Notes under the pieces: generated by a model
The model's input: only the letters and a program-made list of their open reading frames with translations
Databases searched by the model: none
What the model was told of the DNA's origin: nothing
Program-made: the position numbers and the translations under genes
From: [Streptosporangium] indianense
Lineage (GTDB): Bacteria; Actinomycetota; Actinomycetes; Streptomycetales; Streptomycetaceae
Assembly (NCBI RefSeq): GCF_021474405.1
Contig: NZ_JAKEIO010000004.1
Location: 1-64,000, forward strand
Direction of reading: 5' to 3'
DNA: 64,000 nucleotides
Shown here: positions 33,869 to 42,509 of the stretch, piece by piece
How positions within the stretch are numbered: position 1 is the first letter of the stretch
Layout of the letters: every line of letters starts with the position of its first letter

Positions 33869-36538
33869 ATGGCGAGTCCTTTCGCCCGTTTTCGACACCT
33901 GTCGGTCAAGCGTCTGATCAGCAAGAGCACGCGGACTGTTGCCGGGCAGGTGTTGGTTTTCCAGGTGGCTCTGGTCGTGCTGCTCGTGGCCTGCGGCGTC
34001 TTCGCTCTGATCCTGCAGTCGGAGCGGGACAGCAGTGCCGAGGCCAGGCGCCGCTCCACGGCCGTGGCGCAGACCTTCGCGCACTCGCCGGGCGTCCTGG
34101 CGGCCCTGCGGACCCCGGACCCCACCAAGATCCTTCAACCGCTCACCGAGGCGGCCCGCCGAGCCGCCGACGTCGACTTCATCGTGGTCATGAGCACCAC
34201 GGGCATCCGCTACACCCACCCCCTGCCGGACCGGATCGGAAAGCAGTTCGTGGGTGAGATCGGGCCGTCGCTGGAAGGGAAGGTCTATGTGGAGAGCGTC
34301 GACGGCCCGCTCGGCCGTGAGGTGCAGTCCACGGTCCCGATCAAGAACGCCGACGATGACGTGGTGGCCCTGGTCTCGGCCGGGATGAAGGTCAAGAACG
34401 TCCAAAGCCAGTTGAACCGGCAACTACCGATCATCCTGGGCGCGGGCGCCGGAGCCCTCGCGCTGTCGGCCGGCGCGACGGCACTGGTGGGCAGACGACT
34501 GCGCCGGCAGACGCACAGCCTCGCCCCGGACGAGATGGCCCTGATGTACGAGCACCACGACACCGTGCTCCACTCCGTCAGGGAAGGGGTGCTCATCGTG
34601 GCCGCGGACGGGCGGCTGATGCTGGCGAACGACGAGGCCAGACGACTGCTGGAGCTGCCCCCGGACATCGAGGGGCGGCTCGTCCAGGACCTGCCCGGCC
34701 TCGACCCCGAGACCAAGGCGCTGCTCGCCTCCGGCCGCGAGGTGACCGACGAGGTGCACCTCGCGGGAGACCGGTTGATCGCGGTCAACCAGCGGCCCAC
34801 GAGCCGCGAGGGGGGACCCAGGGAAACGGTGGTGACCCTGCGCGACTCCACCGAGCTGCAGGCGGTGACGGGCACGGCGGAGGTGGCCCGGGAGCGGCTC
34901 CGGCTGCTGTACGACGCCGGACTCCACATCGGTACCAGCCTCGACGTCCTGCGCACCGCCGACGAACTGGCTCGCGTCCCCATCCCTCGCTTCGCTGACT
35001 TCGTCACCGTGGACCTGGCCGACGCCGTCCTGCACGGCGAGGAGCCGGCCTCCAACGGCACGGACATGCGGCGCGCGGCCGTGTCCGGCATCGTGGACGA
35101 CCATCCGCTCATCGAACAGGGCCGGCTCTTCGACTACGTTCCGGCCACGCCGCAGGCGCGCGGCTACGGCAGCGGCCGCGCCCAGCTGGTGAGCGACCTG
35201 CCGGCTGCCACCGGCTGGCGCATGCAGGACCCGGAGCGGGCCAAGGCGGTCATCGACTACGGCATCCGCTCCCTCATCTCCGCGCCGATCCAGGCCCGTG
35301 GCGTCGTGCTGGGCATGGCCACCTTCTGGCGCACGGAGCAGCACGAGTGCTTCAACGAGGAGGACGTGTCGGTGGCGGAGGAACTGGTGGCCCGCGCCGC
35401 GATCAGCATCGACAACGCCCGCCGCTACACCCGCGAGCACGCCCTCGCGGTCACCCTCCAGCGCAGCCTGCTGCCGCAGGCCATGCCCGAGCAGAGCGCC
35501 CTCGACATCGCCTACCGCTACCTCCCCGCCCAGTCGGGCGTCGGTGGGGACTGGTTCGACGTGATCCCCATGCCGGGCAGCCGGGTGGCCCTGGCCGTCG
35601 GCGACGTGGTCGGCCACGGCCTCCACGCTGCCGCCACGATGGGACGCCTGCGTACGGCGGTGCACAACTTCTCCTCCCTCGACCTGCCCCCCGACGAGCT
35701 GCTGAGCCATCTGGACGACCTGGTCGGAAGCATCGACCAGAGCGAGACGGCGGAGAGCGCGGCGGGCGTCGTGGGCGCCACCTGCCTGTACGGGATCTAC
35801 GACCCCGTGACGCGCCGCTACGTCATGGCGCGGGCGGGGCACCTGGCGCCCGCGCTGGTCCGGCCCGACGGGACCGTCACCTTCCCGGACGTGCCCGCCG
35901 GTCCTCCGCTGGGCCTCGGCGGCATGCCGTTCCAGACCGCGGAACTGTGCCTCCCTGAGGGCACCCAGCTCGTCCTGTACACCGACGGCCTCATCGAGGA
36001 CCGCAGGCGCGACCTGGACGTGGGGATGGAGCTGCTGCGCGAGGCGCTCGCCGGCAACCCCGGCCGGTCTCCCGAGCAGACCTGCCAGGACGTCCTGGAC
36101 AGCGTGCTTCCCGGCCGCCCCAAGGACGACGTCGCCCTGCTCGTCGCCCGCACGCGGCAACTGCCGCGCGACCGGATCGCCGACTGGGAGGTACCACAGG
36201 ACCCCGCCGCCGTATCGGGCATGCGCGACGCCGTGTCCCGAAAGCTCGAAGTATGGGGCCTGTCGGAGATCGGCTTCACCATGGAGCTCATCCTGAGCGA
36301 GCTCATCACCAACGCCATCCGCTACGGCAGTGGGCCGATCCACGTGCGGCTGATCCGCGACCGCACGCTGATCTGCGAGGTGGCCGACGGCAGCAGCACC
36401 TCACCCCACCTGCGCTACGCCGCGACGACCGACGAGGGCGGCCGGGGCCTGTTCCTGGTCTCGCAGATGGCTGAGCGCTGGGGCACCCGGTACACCCCGC
36501 AGGGCAAGGTGATCTGGGCCGAACAGGCGCTGCCCTAG
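33869..36538 (+). CDS. Multidomain sensor: Cache-PAS-GAF-PP2C-ATPase
   Basis: An 889-residue membrane regulator. Order: membrane helix about 27-48; CitA/DcuS-like periplasmic sensor about 50-180 (DVDFIVVMSTTGIRYTHPLPD); membrane helix about 186-208; PAS about 225-330; GAF about 345-505; SpoIIE-type PP2C about 525-730 (VGGDWFDVIPM, VGDVVGHGLHAAA, LYTDGLIEDRR, KDDVALLVAR); RsbW-like ATPase about 755-885 (LILSELITNAIRYGSG, GGRGLFLVS). It thus carries both the phosphatase and kinase of a partner switch in one chain, gated by an external ligand, perhaps a carboxylate. ATG 33869 follows GAAAGG. No anti-anti-sigma gene is in the window. Confidence 0.94.
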   Translation: MASPFARFRHLSVKRLISKSTRTVAGQVLVFQVALVVLLVACGVFALILQSERDSSAEARRRSTAVAQTFAHSPGVLAALRTPDPTKILQPLTEAARRAADVDFIVVMSTTGIRYTHPLPDRIGKQFVGEIGPSLEGKVYVESVDGPLGREVQSTVPIKNADDDVVALVSAGMKVKNVQSQLNRQLPIILGAGAGALALSAGATALVGRRLRRQTHSLAPDEMALMYEHHDTVLHSVREGVLIVAADGRLMLANDEARRLLELPPDIEGRLVQDLPGLDPETKALLASGREVTDEVHLAGDRLIAVNQRPTSREGGPRETVVTLRDSTELQAVTGTAEVARERLRLLYDAGLHIGTSLDVLRTADELARVPIPRFADFVTVDLADAVLHGEEPASNGTDMRRAAVSGIVDDHPLIEQGRLFDYVPATPQARGYGSGRAQLVSDLPAATGWRMQDPERAKAVIDYGIRSLISAPIQARGVVLGMATFWRTEQHECFNEEDVSVAEELVARAAISIDNARRYTREHALAVTLQRSLLPQAMPEQSALDIAYRYLPAQSGVGGDWFDVIPMPGSRVALAVGDVVGHGLHAAATMGRLRTAVHNFSSLDLPPDELLSHLDDLVGSIDQSETAESAAGVVGATCLYGIYDPVTRRYVMARAGHLAPALVRPDGTVTFPDVPAGPPLGLGGMPFQTAELCLPEGTQLVLYTDGLIEDRRRDLDVGMELLREALAGNPGRSPEQTCQDVLDSVLPGRPKDDVALLVARTRQLPRDRIADWEVPQDPAAVSGMRDAVSRKLEVWGLSEIGFTMELILSELITNAIRYGSGPIHVRLIRDRTLICEVADGSSTSPHLRYAATTDEGGRGLFLVSQMAERWGTRYTPQGKVIWAEQALP

Positions 36539-36810
36539 TTCCGCTGCCGGGGATGCCGCTTCGGGCGTTCACGCCCTGCGTGCCGTCAGTGGCCGCCGGG
36601 GGCCGGTCGACGCCGGCCGCAGCGGTGCACCGTGGACCGGTCGGTGAGCCGGAGGGCCACGCAGACGCATCCTCCTCGCCCCTGGGGCAGGTGTGCGCCG
36701 TGACCGCCCAAGTCCTGCGCCATCAAGCCAAGTTGCGTCGGCCGCCTTCCGGGATGGTTGCCTCGCCCCTATCCTCGTGCGGCCGGTGTTACCAACGGTA
36801 AGGGGTGGCG

Positions 36811-38574
36811 ATGAGTGGCACCACGCGCAGAGGGTTCCTGAGCACTGCCGCGGCCGCCGGGGGCGGGTTGGCCCTCGGAACCCCGGACGGGGCTTCGGCC
36901 GAGGACGCCTCCGCACCGCAGACAGTGGCGGTCCTGGGCGGCGGCGTCGCCGGGCTCACCGCCGCCCACGAACTCGCCGAGCGCGGCTTCCGGGTCACGG
37001 TCTACGAACGCAAGGCACTCGGCGGCAAGGCCCGCAGCATGGACGTACCGGACAGTGCCGCGGGCGGCCGGCGCCCCCTGCCGGGCGAGCACGGCTTCCG
37101 CTTCATCCCCGGCATCTACCACAACCTGCCCGACACGATGCGGCGGATCCCGTTCCCCGGCAACCCGGGCGGCGTCCACGACAACCTCCTCGCCCCGAAG
37201 GAGATGCTGTTCGCCCGGTCGGGCGGCCGTGAGGACATCCGGATTCCGCTGCCGTGGCCCGACCACACCCCGGCCGAACTCACCCCCGACGAAATCCGCC
37301 GTGCCTTCACCGCCGTGCTGGACACGGCGTTCAACCTCCCCCTGCACGAGGCCCTCTACTTCGCCAACCGCATGCTGGTCTTCCTCACCAGCTGCGACCA
37401 GCGCCGCGACACGGTGTGGGAGCGGACACCCTGGTGGGACTTCGTGCGGGCCGGACGGATGTCCTACGACTACCAGCGGGTCCTCGCAGTCGGCATCACC
37501 CGCAACATCGTGGCCACCAAGGCGGAGGAGGCCAGCACGCGTACGGTCGGCACCCTGCTGGAGGCCTTCGCCTTCAACGCCCTCGGGCGGGGCGCGGACG
37601 GACCATTGGACCGGATCCTCAACGCACCCACCAACGAGGCATGGATCGACCCCTGGGTGACCTACCTGACGTCACTCGGGGTCGAGTTCCGCGTCGGCTG
37701 GACGGTACGGGACCTGACCCTGGACGCGGGTGCGATCGCCGGAGCCGTCGTGGAGGACGGCTCAGGTGTGCGTCGGACGGTCACCGCCGACCACTACATC
37801 TCGGCGATGCCCGTCGAGCATGCGCGCCGCACATGGAACTCCGCCGTCCGTGCAGCCGACCCCCAGCTTGCCGAGTGCGACCGCCTGGAGACGGACTGGA
37901 TGACGGGCATTCAGTTCTACCTGACCGAACGCACACCGATCCTGCACGGCCACCTCGACCTCATCGACTCCCCGTGGTCGCTGACCGCGATCGCCCAGGC
38001 CCAGCACTGGCCCGGCCGCGACTTCCCGGCCGACTACGGCGACGGTACGGTCGCGGACTGCCTGTCCGTGGACGTCTCCGAGTGGGACCGCCCCGGCATC
38101 CTGTACGGCAAGACCGCCAAGCAGTGCACCCGCACCGAAGTCGCACGCGAGGTGTGGGCACAGCTGAAGGCGTCGCTCAACGACAGCGGCCGGACGGTCC
38201 TCAAGGACTCCGTGCTGCACTCCTGGTTCCTCGACCCCGCTGTCGACGGCCTCGGCACGCCGGACCCCGTCAACGACGAACAACTGCTCATCCACCCGGT
38301 GGGCACCTTCCACCACCGTCCACGATCGGCCACGAAGATCCCCAACCTCTTCCTGGCCGGCGACTACGTGGCCGTACCCATCGACCTCGCCACCATGGAG
38401 GGCGCCAACACCTCGGCCCGGCAGGCCGTCAACGTCCTGCTGGACCGATGCGGATCCACCGCACGACGCTGCACCGTGACCCCCCTGTACCGAGCCCCCG
38501 AACTGGAGCCTCTCAGACGCCACGACCGCACCCGCTACCTCCTCGGACTGCCGAATGCCTTCGACATCGGCTGA
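36811..38574 (+). CDS. Tat-exported FAD-dependent oxidoreductase (phytoene desaturase/HpnE-like)
   Basis: A 587-residue flavoprotein. The N-terminus TTRRGFLSTAAAA is a twin-arginine signal, so the folded enzyme is exported. The dinucleotide-binding motif is VAVLGGGVAGLTAAHELAERG at about 39-60, with the acidic strand end VTVYERKALGGKARS. The C-terminal FAD segment is PNLFLAGDYVAVPIDLATMEGANTS. It resembles phytoene-desaturase/hydroxysqualene-dehydroxylase-type amine-oxidase-fold enzymes; substrate is unknown and no carotenoid or hopanoid gene is adjacent. ATG 36811 has AAGGGG 5 bases upstream and is preferred to the in-frame GTG 36805. Confidence 0.9.
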   Translation: MSGTTRRGFLSTAAAAGGGLALGTPDGASAEDASAPQTVAVLGGGVAGLTAAHELAERGFRVTVYERKALGGKARSMDVPDSAAGGRRPLPGEHGFRFIPGIYHNLPDTMRRIPFPGNPGGVHDNLLAPKEMLFARSGGREDIRIPLPWPDHTPAELTPDEIRRAFTAVLDTAFNLPLHEALYFANRMLVFLTSCDQRRDTVWERTPWWDFVRAGRMSYDYQRVLAVGITRNIVATKAEEASTRTVGTLLEAFAFNALGRGADGPLDRILNAPTNEAWIDPWVTYLTSLGVEFRVGWTVRDLTLDAGAIAGAVVEDGSGVRRTVTADHYISAMPVEHARRTWNSAVRAADPQLAECDRLETDWMTGIQFYLTERTPILHGHLDLIDSPWSLTAIAQAQHWPGRDFPADYGDGTVADCLSVDVSEWDRPGILYGKTAKQCTRTEVAREVWAQLKASLNDSGRTVLKDSVLHSWFLDPAVDGLGTPDPVNDEQLLIHPVGTFHHRPRSATKIPNLFLAGDYVAVPIDLATMEGANTSARQAVNVLLDRCGSTARRCTVTPLYRAPELEPLRRHDRTRYLLGLPNAFDIG

Positions 38575-38619
38575 AGGCCCCGCGCGTCTTCGTCCAGCTC
38601 CTTCGTATGATCGTTCCGC

Positions 38620-39081
38620 ATGGCGAAGAAGCGGGGGTGGGCAGTGGCGCGGAACGGCCGGCGCGGCAGGAAGAGGAACGAGGACGGCGAGGAGGAGGGC
38701 TGCTGCGCGGGCACCCTCGACACGCTGACGCACCCCTGTTGCTGCGGCGGCGCGTGGTCACAGGCGGCGGCCCTCTGGCTGACGCTGCTGCGCCCCTCGC
38801 TCGGTGCCGGTCACGGCGCAGACCCGGCCGCGCCCCCGCCGCGCGGCCGGCTGGCCGCCGCGATGTACCGGTCCGTACGGCACTACCGCGTCGCTGTCAG
38901 CCCCACCCGGCCGCCGTGCTGCCCGTACACCCCGAGCTGCTCCACGTACGCCGTACAGGCACTCCACCACCACGGCGCCCTCCGCGGCGGCCGGATGATC
39001 GTGACACGCCTGCTGCGCTGCCGCCCCGGCGCGGCCCGGCACCGTGGCTACGAGGACCCGGTGCCGCCGGGTCAGCACTGA
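38620..39081 (+). CDS. yidD: Membrane protein insertion efficiency factor YidD-like
   Basis: A 153-residue protein whose C-terminal 75 residues are the YidD domain: YRSVRHYRVAVSPTRPPCCP then YTPSCSTYAVQALHHHGALRGG and RLLRCRPG. YidD assists the YidC insertase. The N-terminal 75 residues are atypical: a highly charged start (KKRGWAVARNGRRGRKRNEDGEEEG) and a Cys cluster (CCAG...HPCCCGG). It is not beside rpmH-rnpA-yidC as housekeeping yidD is, so this is probably a second, arm-located copy. Confidence 0.85.
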   Translation: MAKKRGWAVARNGRRGRKRNEDGEEEGCCAGTLDTLTHPCCCGGAWSQAAALWLTLLRPSLGAGHGADPAAPPPRGRLAAAMYRSVRHYRVAVSPTRPPCCPYTPSCSTYAVQALHHHGALRGGRMIVTRLLRCRPGAARHRGYEDPVPPGQH

Positions 39082-39185
39082 CGGCCTCGTGTCGCACCGG
39101 TGGCCGGCCGTGAGGCGAAGCCGTCAGGCAGACGGGCGCACGAGTGGACCCCACGGTGTGTGACGCCTGTGGTGTGCGTGCTGCA

Positions 39186-39680
39186 TCAGGCCGGTCCTTG
39201 TTGTCTTGGGTGTCGTTGTCTTGGGTGTCGTCGTGCGAATCGTGCACGAGCGGTCTCGTGTGCGCTGTGCAGTAGCCGCACGACCGTGTCGGTCGTCCCT
39301 TCAGCGGGGTTGACGACACAGATCCAGCCGAGTGCGCCATACACGGGGTGCGGCATCACGGTGTCGGTGGCTGTGTAGTCACGAGGGCGGCTGATGGCGC
39401 GTGGGTCCTCTCCGATGAGCTCTTGGAACGTCACACGGCCGACGTGAATGTTCACGCGCCAGCGGCCTGGAGGGTCGAGCTCGCAGGCGGTGTCGTCCGG
39501 ATGGTTCTTGGTGATGATCGTGCCGTAGGGCTGAGTGTTCTCGGGCATCCGGCCGTCGGGGGCGTAGTAGAAGAACGCGTCACCCCAGGCGAGTTCGGGG
39601 AAGTCGCCTCCCGGCCCCGGGACGAGCACGAACGCGCCGTCGAGGTCTCGCACGCTCGCGATGATCTGTTCCATACTCAT
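39186..39680 (-). CDS. DUF6194 family protein
   Basis: A 164-residue cytosolic protein. The opening MEQIIASVRDLDGAFVLVPG, the central WGDAFFYYAPDG and NTQPYGTIITKN, and the late HPVYGALGWICVVNPAE are the blocks of a family annotated DUF6194, function unknown. The last residues (HPRQRHPRQ) are encoded by a short direct repeat around 39205-39230 and may be an expansion. It starts 26 bp from the divergent tandem MerR regulator, which probably controls it. Confidence 0.8.
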   Translation of the reverse strand: MSMEQIIASVRDLDGAFVLVPGPGGDFPELAWGDAFFYYAPDGRMPENTQPYGTIITKNHPDDTACELDPPGRWRVNIHVGRVTFQELIGEDPRAISRPRDYTATDTVMPHPVYGALGWICVVNPAEGTTDTVVRLLHSAHETARARFARRHPRQRHPRQQGPA

Positions 39681-39706
39681 GGTTCAAGCATGACCTTCAA
39701 GTGCTT
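39681..39706. promoter_or_regulatory. Very short divergent control region
   Basis: Only 26 bp separate the two start codons. On the minus strand CTTGAA occurs twice, 13 bp apart (within 39684-39702), a possible regulator contact. Core promoters must overlap coding sequence, or at least one transcript is leaderless. Confidence 0.35.
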
Positions 39707-40498
39707 ATGTGGGGTTGGCCGGTGGACGGGACCACGAGCGGTTCTCTACGGGCACCGCTGAGAACAGTCGATATCGCCAGAGCGTCGGGGTACTCGGTGC
39801 AGCAAGTCCGTGACCTGGAGCGGCTGGGAGTCATTCCACCGGCGGCACGATCCGGCAACGGATACCGCTCATACACGCGGGCTCACGTGCACGCTCTTCG
39901 CGCTTACCGCGGACTTGCCGGCGCTGTGGGGCCGGTAGCAGCGCGGCAGATGCTCGCGGAACTGCGGACGGAGACGATCGCCACGGCAGCCTGGACGATC
40001 AGCGCGGTGCATGTTCGGCTTGCGCGGGAACGGGAGGAGGCCTTGCGCGCTCAACAAGCGTTGCGGGTGATCCAGGGTGAGACGAACACACCCGAGACCG
40101 AGCAGGAGAGCGATGCGATGACGATCACGCAACTGGCCGCAGCGCTCGACGTTCGCCCCTCGACCCTGCGTTTCTGGGAACAGGAGGGGCTTGTCGTACC
40201 CCAGCGAGTGACGTCTCTGAGGGCACGTCGCTACGGCACTTCGGCGATCAGAGCGGCCCGGATCGTCGCCGCCCTCCGCAGCAGCGGCTACGGCATCCCC
40301 CAAGTGCGCGCCATCTTGGACTCCTTGGGCCGGTTCGACGGCCTGGGTGCGACGCAACGCATACTGCAGCAACGCCTCGATCAGATCGCCATGCGGACGG
40401 TGGCGCTGCTCAGGGCGGGCACGGACTTGGCAGCCGTCGTCACGGACGATCGGCAGCCCGCCGAATGCGCAACCGACTTGGACGGTCTCGCGCGCTGA
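39707..40498 (+). CDS. Tandem MerR-MerR transcriptional regulator
   Basis: A 263-residue protein with two MerR winged helices in one chain. The first is at about 20-65 (TVDIARASGYSVQQVRDLERLGVIPPAARSGNGYRSYTRAH with the wing) followed by a helix to about 125; the second is at about 139-190 (MTITQLAAALDVRPSTLRFWEQEGL, then RARRYGTSAIRAARIV) followed by another helix. MerR proteins normally dimerise through one such helix, so this chain may act as an intramolecular dimer. ATG 39707 is assumed (GTG 39701 also possible); no ribosome site is seen. The DUF6194 gene diverges 26 bp away. Confidence 0.85.
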   Translation: MWGWPVDGTTSGSLRAPLRTVDIARASGYSVQQVRDLERLGVIPPAARSGNGYRSYTRAHVHALRAYRGLAGAVGPVAARQMLAELRTETIATAAWTISAVHVRLAREREEALRAQQALRVIQGETNTPETEQESDAMTITQLAAALDVRPSTLRFWEQEGLVVPQRVTSLRARRYGTSAIRAARIVAALRSSGYGIPQVRAILDSLGRFDGLGATQRILQQRLDQIAMRTVALLRAGTDLAAVVTDDRQPAECATDLDGLAR

Positions 40499-40636
40499 CG
40501 GGGCATCACGGCTCGGACTTCAGAGGGCCCATGACGGCGATCTGCCCACGCTTCTTCACGCCACCTCCCGGGCCGAAGCGAAACAGATCGCACCTTCGCG
40601 CCTCTGGGTCTTCCGTCTGCCTTGCGCTGCCGTCGC

Positions 40637-40822
40637 TCAAGGCATGAACATCGCCAAGACGATCACTGCGAGAACAACGAGCCCGATGATGAGCCACACG
40701 GGCTTTCCCCTCCGGCCCCCGCTCCGATCCGACACGTCCTCGGGGCCTCCACCCCGGGGCCGGTCCTCTTGGAGCGCCGGGTTGTCCGGACGGTCACGTG
40801 TGTAGAAGTCGTCGTCCGCCAT
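40637..40822 (-). CDS. Small single-helix membrane protein
   Basis: A 61-residue protein with a charged N-terminal half (MADDDFYTRDRPDNPALQ) and one C-terminal membrane helix (about 42-60, VWLIIGLVVLAVIVLAMFM). A strong ribosome site GGAAGGAG precedes ATG 40822, which supports translation. Function is unknown; it is probably tail-anchored with its N-terminus in the cytosol. Confidence 0.75.
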   Translation of the reverse strand: MADDDFYTRDRPDNPALQEDRPRGGGPEDVSDRSGGRRGKPVWLIIGLVVLAVIVLAMFMP

Positions 40823-41230
40823 GTCGGACTCCTTCCATAGGTGGGCCGGGTGCCCTCAGCGGTCTGCTGAACACCACAACCACCGCCTCCTGTTCTGGCC
40901 AAAAGCAAGCAGGAGCTGCGCGGTAACCCTTGCAGCTGTCCCCTGGTGCACAGCTGGAACTCCGACTGTGTGCCTGGCCACGTGCAGGCTGAACACGAAG
41001 CACCTTGCAATAGTTGAAGCCCGGTTTGTCTGCGGGGAGCGCCCGGAGGGGGCTGACACGGCGTTCGGCGCCATGACTCGGCAAGTCCGTGCGCGTCTGA
41101 AAGTTACTGCCGTGCCTTGCTCCGCGCTGCGGGGCGCTGAAAGCTTCGCTTCTTGAAGTCGCCTAGCGCTTCACGTACGAGCAGAGTGCAACTACTTGAA
41201 TACAACCGCTGGCAATTGGGGGGCAGAATC
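40823..41230. other. Non-coding stretch before the amylase-inhibitor gene
   Basis: No supported gene in about 400 bp. It must carry the promoter and leader of the inhibitor gene, and the sequence just upstream of 41231 is somewhat AT-richer than its surroundings. Confidence 0.4.
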
Positions 41231-41551
41231 ATGCTGAGAGGGATGAAAAGGTCCGCGCTTACTGCGGGGCCCGTCGCACTGTTGAGCTTCGCACTCGTGC
41301 CATCCGGCCCCGTCTCCGCTGCGCCCTCGTCGCACGAGCCGGCCCCTCCCTGCGTCGTCATGTACGAAAGCTGGCGGTACACCGAAGCCGCCAACAACTG
41401 CGTCGACACGTTGAGCGTCACGGTCGTCTACGAGGACGGGGCGACGAGCCGATGCTCCACCCTCGCGCCGGGCGCTCGTACCACGGTAGGCGAAGGGTAT
41501 CTCGGTCAGCACGGTCACGCTGTCCGCCTCGCCCTGTGCGCGACACCCTGA
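41231..41551 (+). CDS. Secreted alpha-amylase inhibitor, tendamistat type
   Basis: A 106-residue precursor. Signal peptide residues 1-30 (MLRGMKRSALTAGPVALLSF then VSAAP). The mature part matches tendamistat: EPAPPC, the inhibitory Trp48-Arg49-Tyr50 in ESWRY, VVYEDG, and TTVGEGYLGQHGHA. Cys at 41, 57, 75 and 103 have spacings 16, 18 and 28, identical to the disulfide Cys of tendamistat (11, 27, 45, 73). It should fold as the six-strand Greek-key barrel and block animal-type alpha-amylases by inserting the WRY loop. ATG 41231 follows GGGGGG; ATG 41243 is a shorter option. No amylase gene is adjacent. Confidence 0.93.
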   Translation: MLRGMKRSALTAGPVALLSFALVPSGPVSAAPSSHEPAPPCVVMYESWRYTEAANNCVDTLSVTVVYEDGATSRCSTLAPGARTTVGEGYLGQHGHAVRLALCATP

Positions 41552-41636
41552 CGGTACTCCGCGGGTCGGAGCCTACGGACGAGGGGATGGGAGCGTGATG
41601 GCACTCTCGCCCGAGGCGGGCCGACCGGTACGTGGA

Positions 41637-42227
41637 TCAGCTGCTGTCCTTGCCCATCACCTTGCGGACGGCGTCCCGGGTCCGGTCGACCAGGGCTGCC
41701 ATCGGTCCGACGGCGATGTTCTCGGCCGCGGTCTCGACACCCGGATGCGGACGGGTGGGGGCCATGGCCTCGGCAGCCCGGACAGCCGTGGCCATCCTGG
41801 CAAGCTGCTGCGTGTCGGCGTTCTCGCGAATGCGGGGAAACTCGTACTGTTCCTCGGCCGCCGCATGCTGCAGCACGTCCGCGCGAAGCTCCCGTACGGC
41901 CGGCATGAATCCGGCATCGTCGGGACTCATGTCGTCCAGTCGGCTCAGCTTCTCCTTCGCGGCCCTTTCCTCCTGCAGGCGATCCCCGACCACCTGCTCA
42001 CCGTCGCCGAAGAGGCGGCGGGCCGCGGGGTGGATCACCTCTTCCTCAGCGGTCTCGTGGACCGCAAGCAGGCGCACGAGTCTGCGGAACGCCTCCGCCC
42101 GGTCGTCGGCAGTGGCGTTCTCGACTTCGGCGAAGAGGTCACGGATGTGATGGTGCTGCTGCATCAGCAGTGTCACGACGTCGTCGTTCTCGCCGGTCTC
42201 GTCCAGGTGGGGCATGGCGCCGGTCAA
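41637..42227 (-). CDS. Hemerythrin (HHE) domain protein
   Basis: A 196-residue protein with a four-helix hemerythrin/HHE cation-binding domain at about 15-150. Ligand-type residues: QQHHHIRDLFAEVE, AVHETAEEEVIHPAARR, and AAAEEQYEFPRIRE. Such proteins bind a di-iron centre and sense or handle oxygen, NO or peroxide. The C-terminal tail is RPHPGVETAAEN-like and shares RTHPHPG-type wording with the second hemerythrin gene at 45.8 kb. TTG 42227 is preferred because AGGAGGA lies 4-5 bases upstream; ATG 42215 is the alternative. RecQ is divergent. Confidence 0.88.
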   Translation of the reverse strand: MTGAMPHLDETGENDDVVTLLMQQHHHIRDLFAEVENATADDRAEAFRRLVRLLAVHETAEEEVIHPAARRLFGDGEQVVGDRLQEERAAKEKLSRLDDMSPDDAGFMPAVRELRADVLQHAAAEEQYEFPRIRENADTQQLARMATAVRAAEAMAPTRPHPGVETAAENIAVGPMAALVDRTRDAVRKVMGKDSS

Positions 42228-42509
42228 GGGGTCCTCCTGGGGTTCGTGCCTGAGCGCGTCGGTCCGGCCCTGTGCGGCTCCGCCGAGTTCCGGTCCAGGC
42301 TGCCCCAGGCGATGGGCGGCCGCGACCGCACTGGGCCGAACGGCCGCGGGAGTTCGCATCCCGGCAGCCCTCGGGGGTACACGGGCCTGGCTCGCGAGAG
42401 GGTCTCGGGGCCTGGAGGGAGGCGTCGTGTCCGTGGAAGTGAGAGCAGCCACCGCCGCCCATGACCGTCGCCCGTCACAAGAGCGGGGGACGGACCGGCC
42501 GGGCACGCC

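Noticed and set aside
34424..36343. A 639-codon minus-strand frame opposite the multidomain phosphatase
   Set aside because: Antisense shadow; His/Gly/Val-rich with no domain, and the plus strand carries clear PP2C and ATPase motifs.
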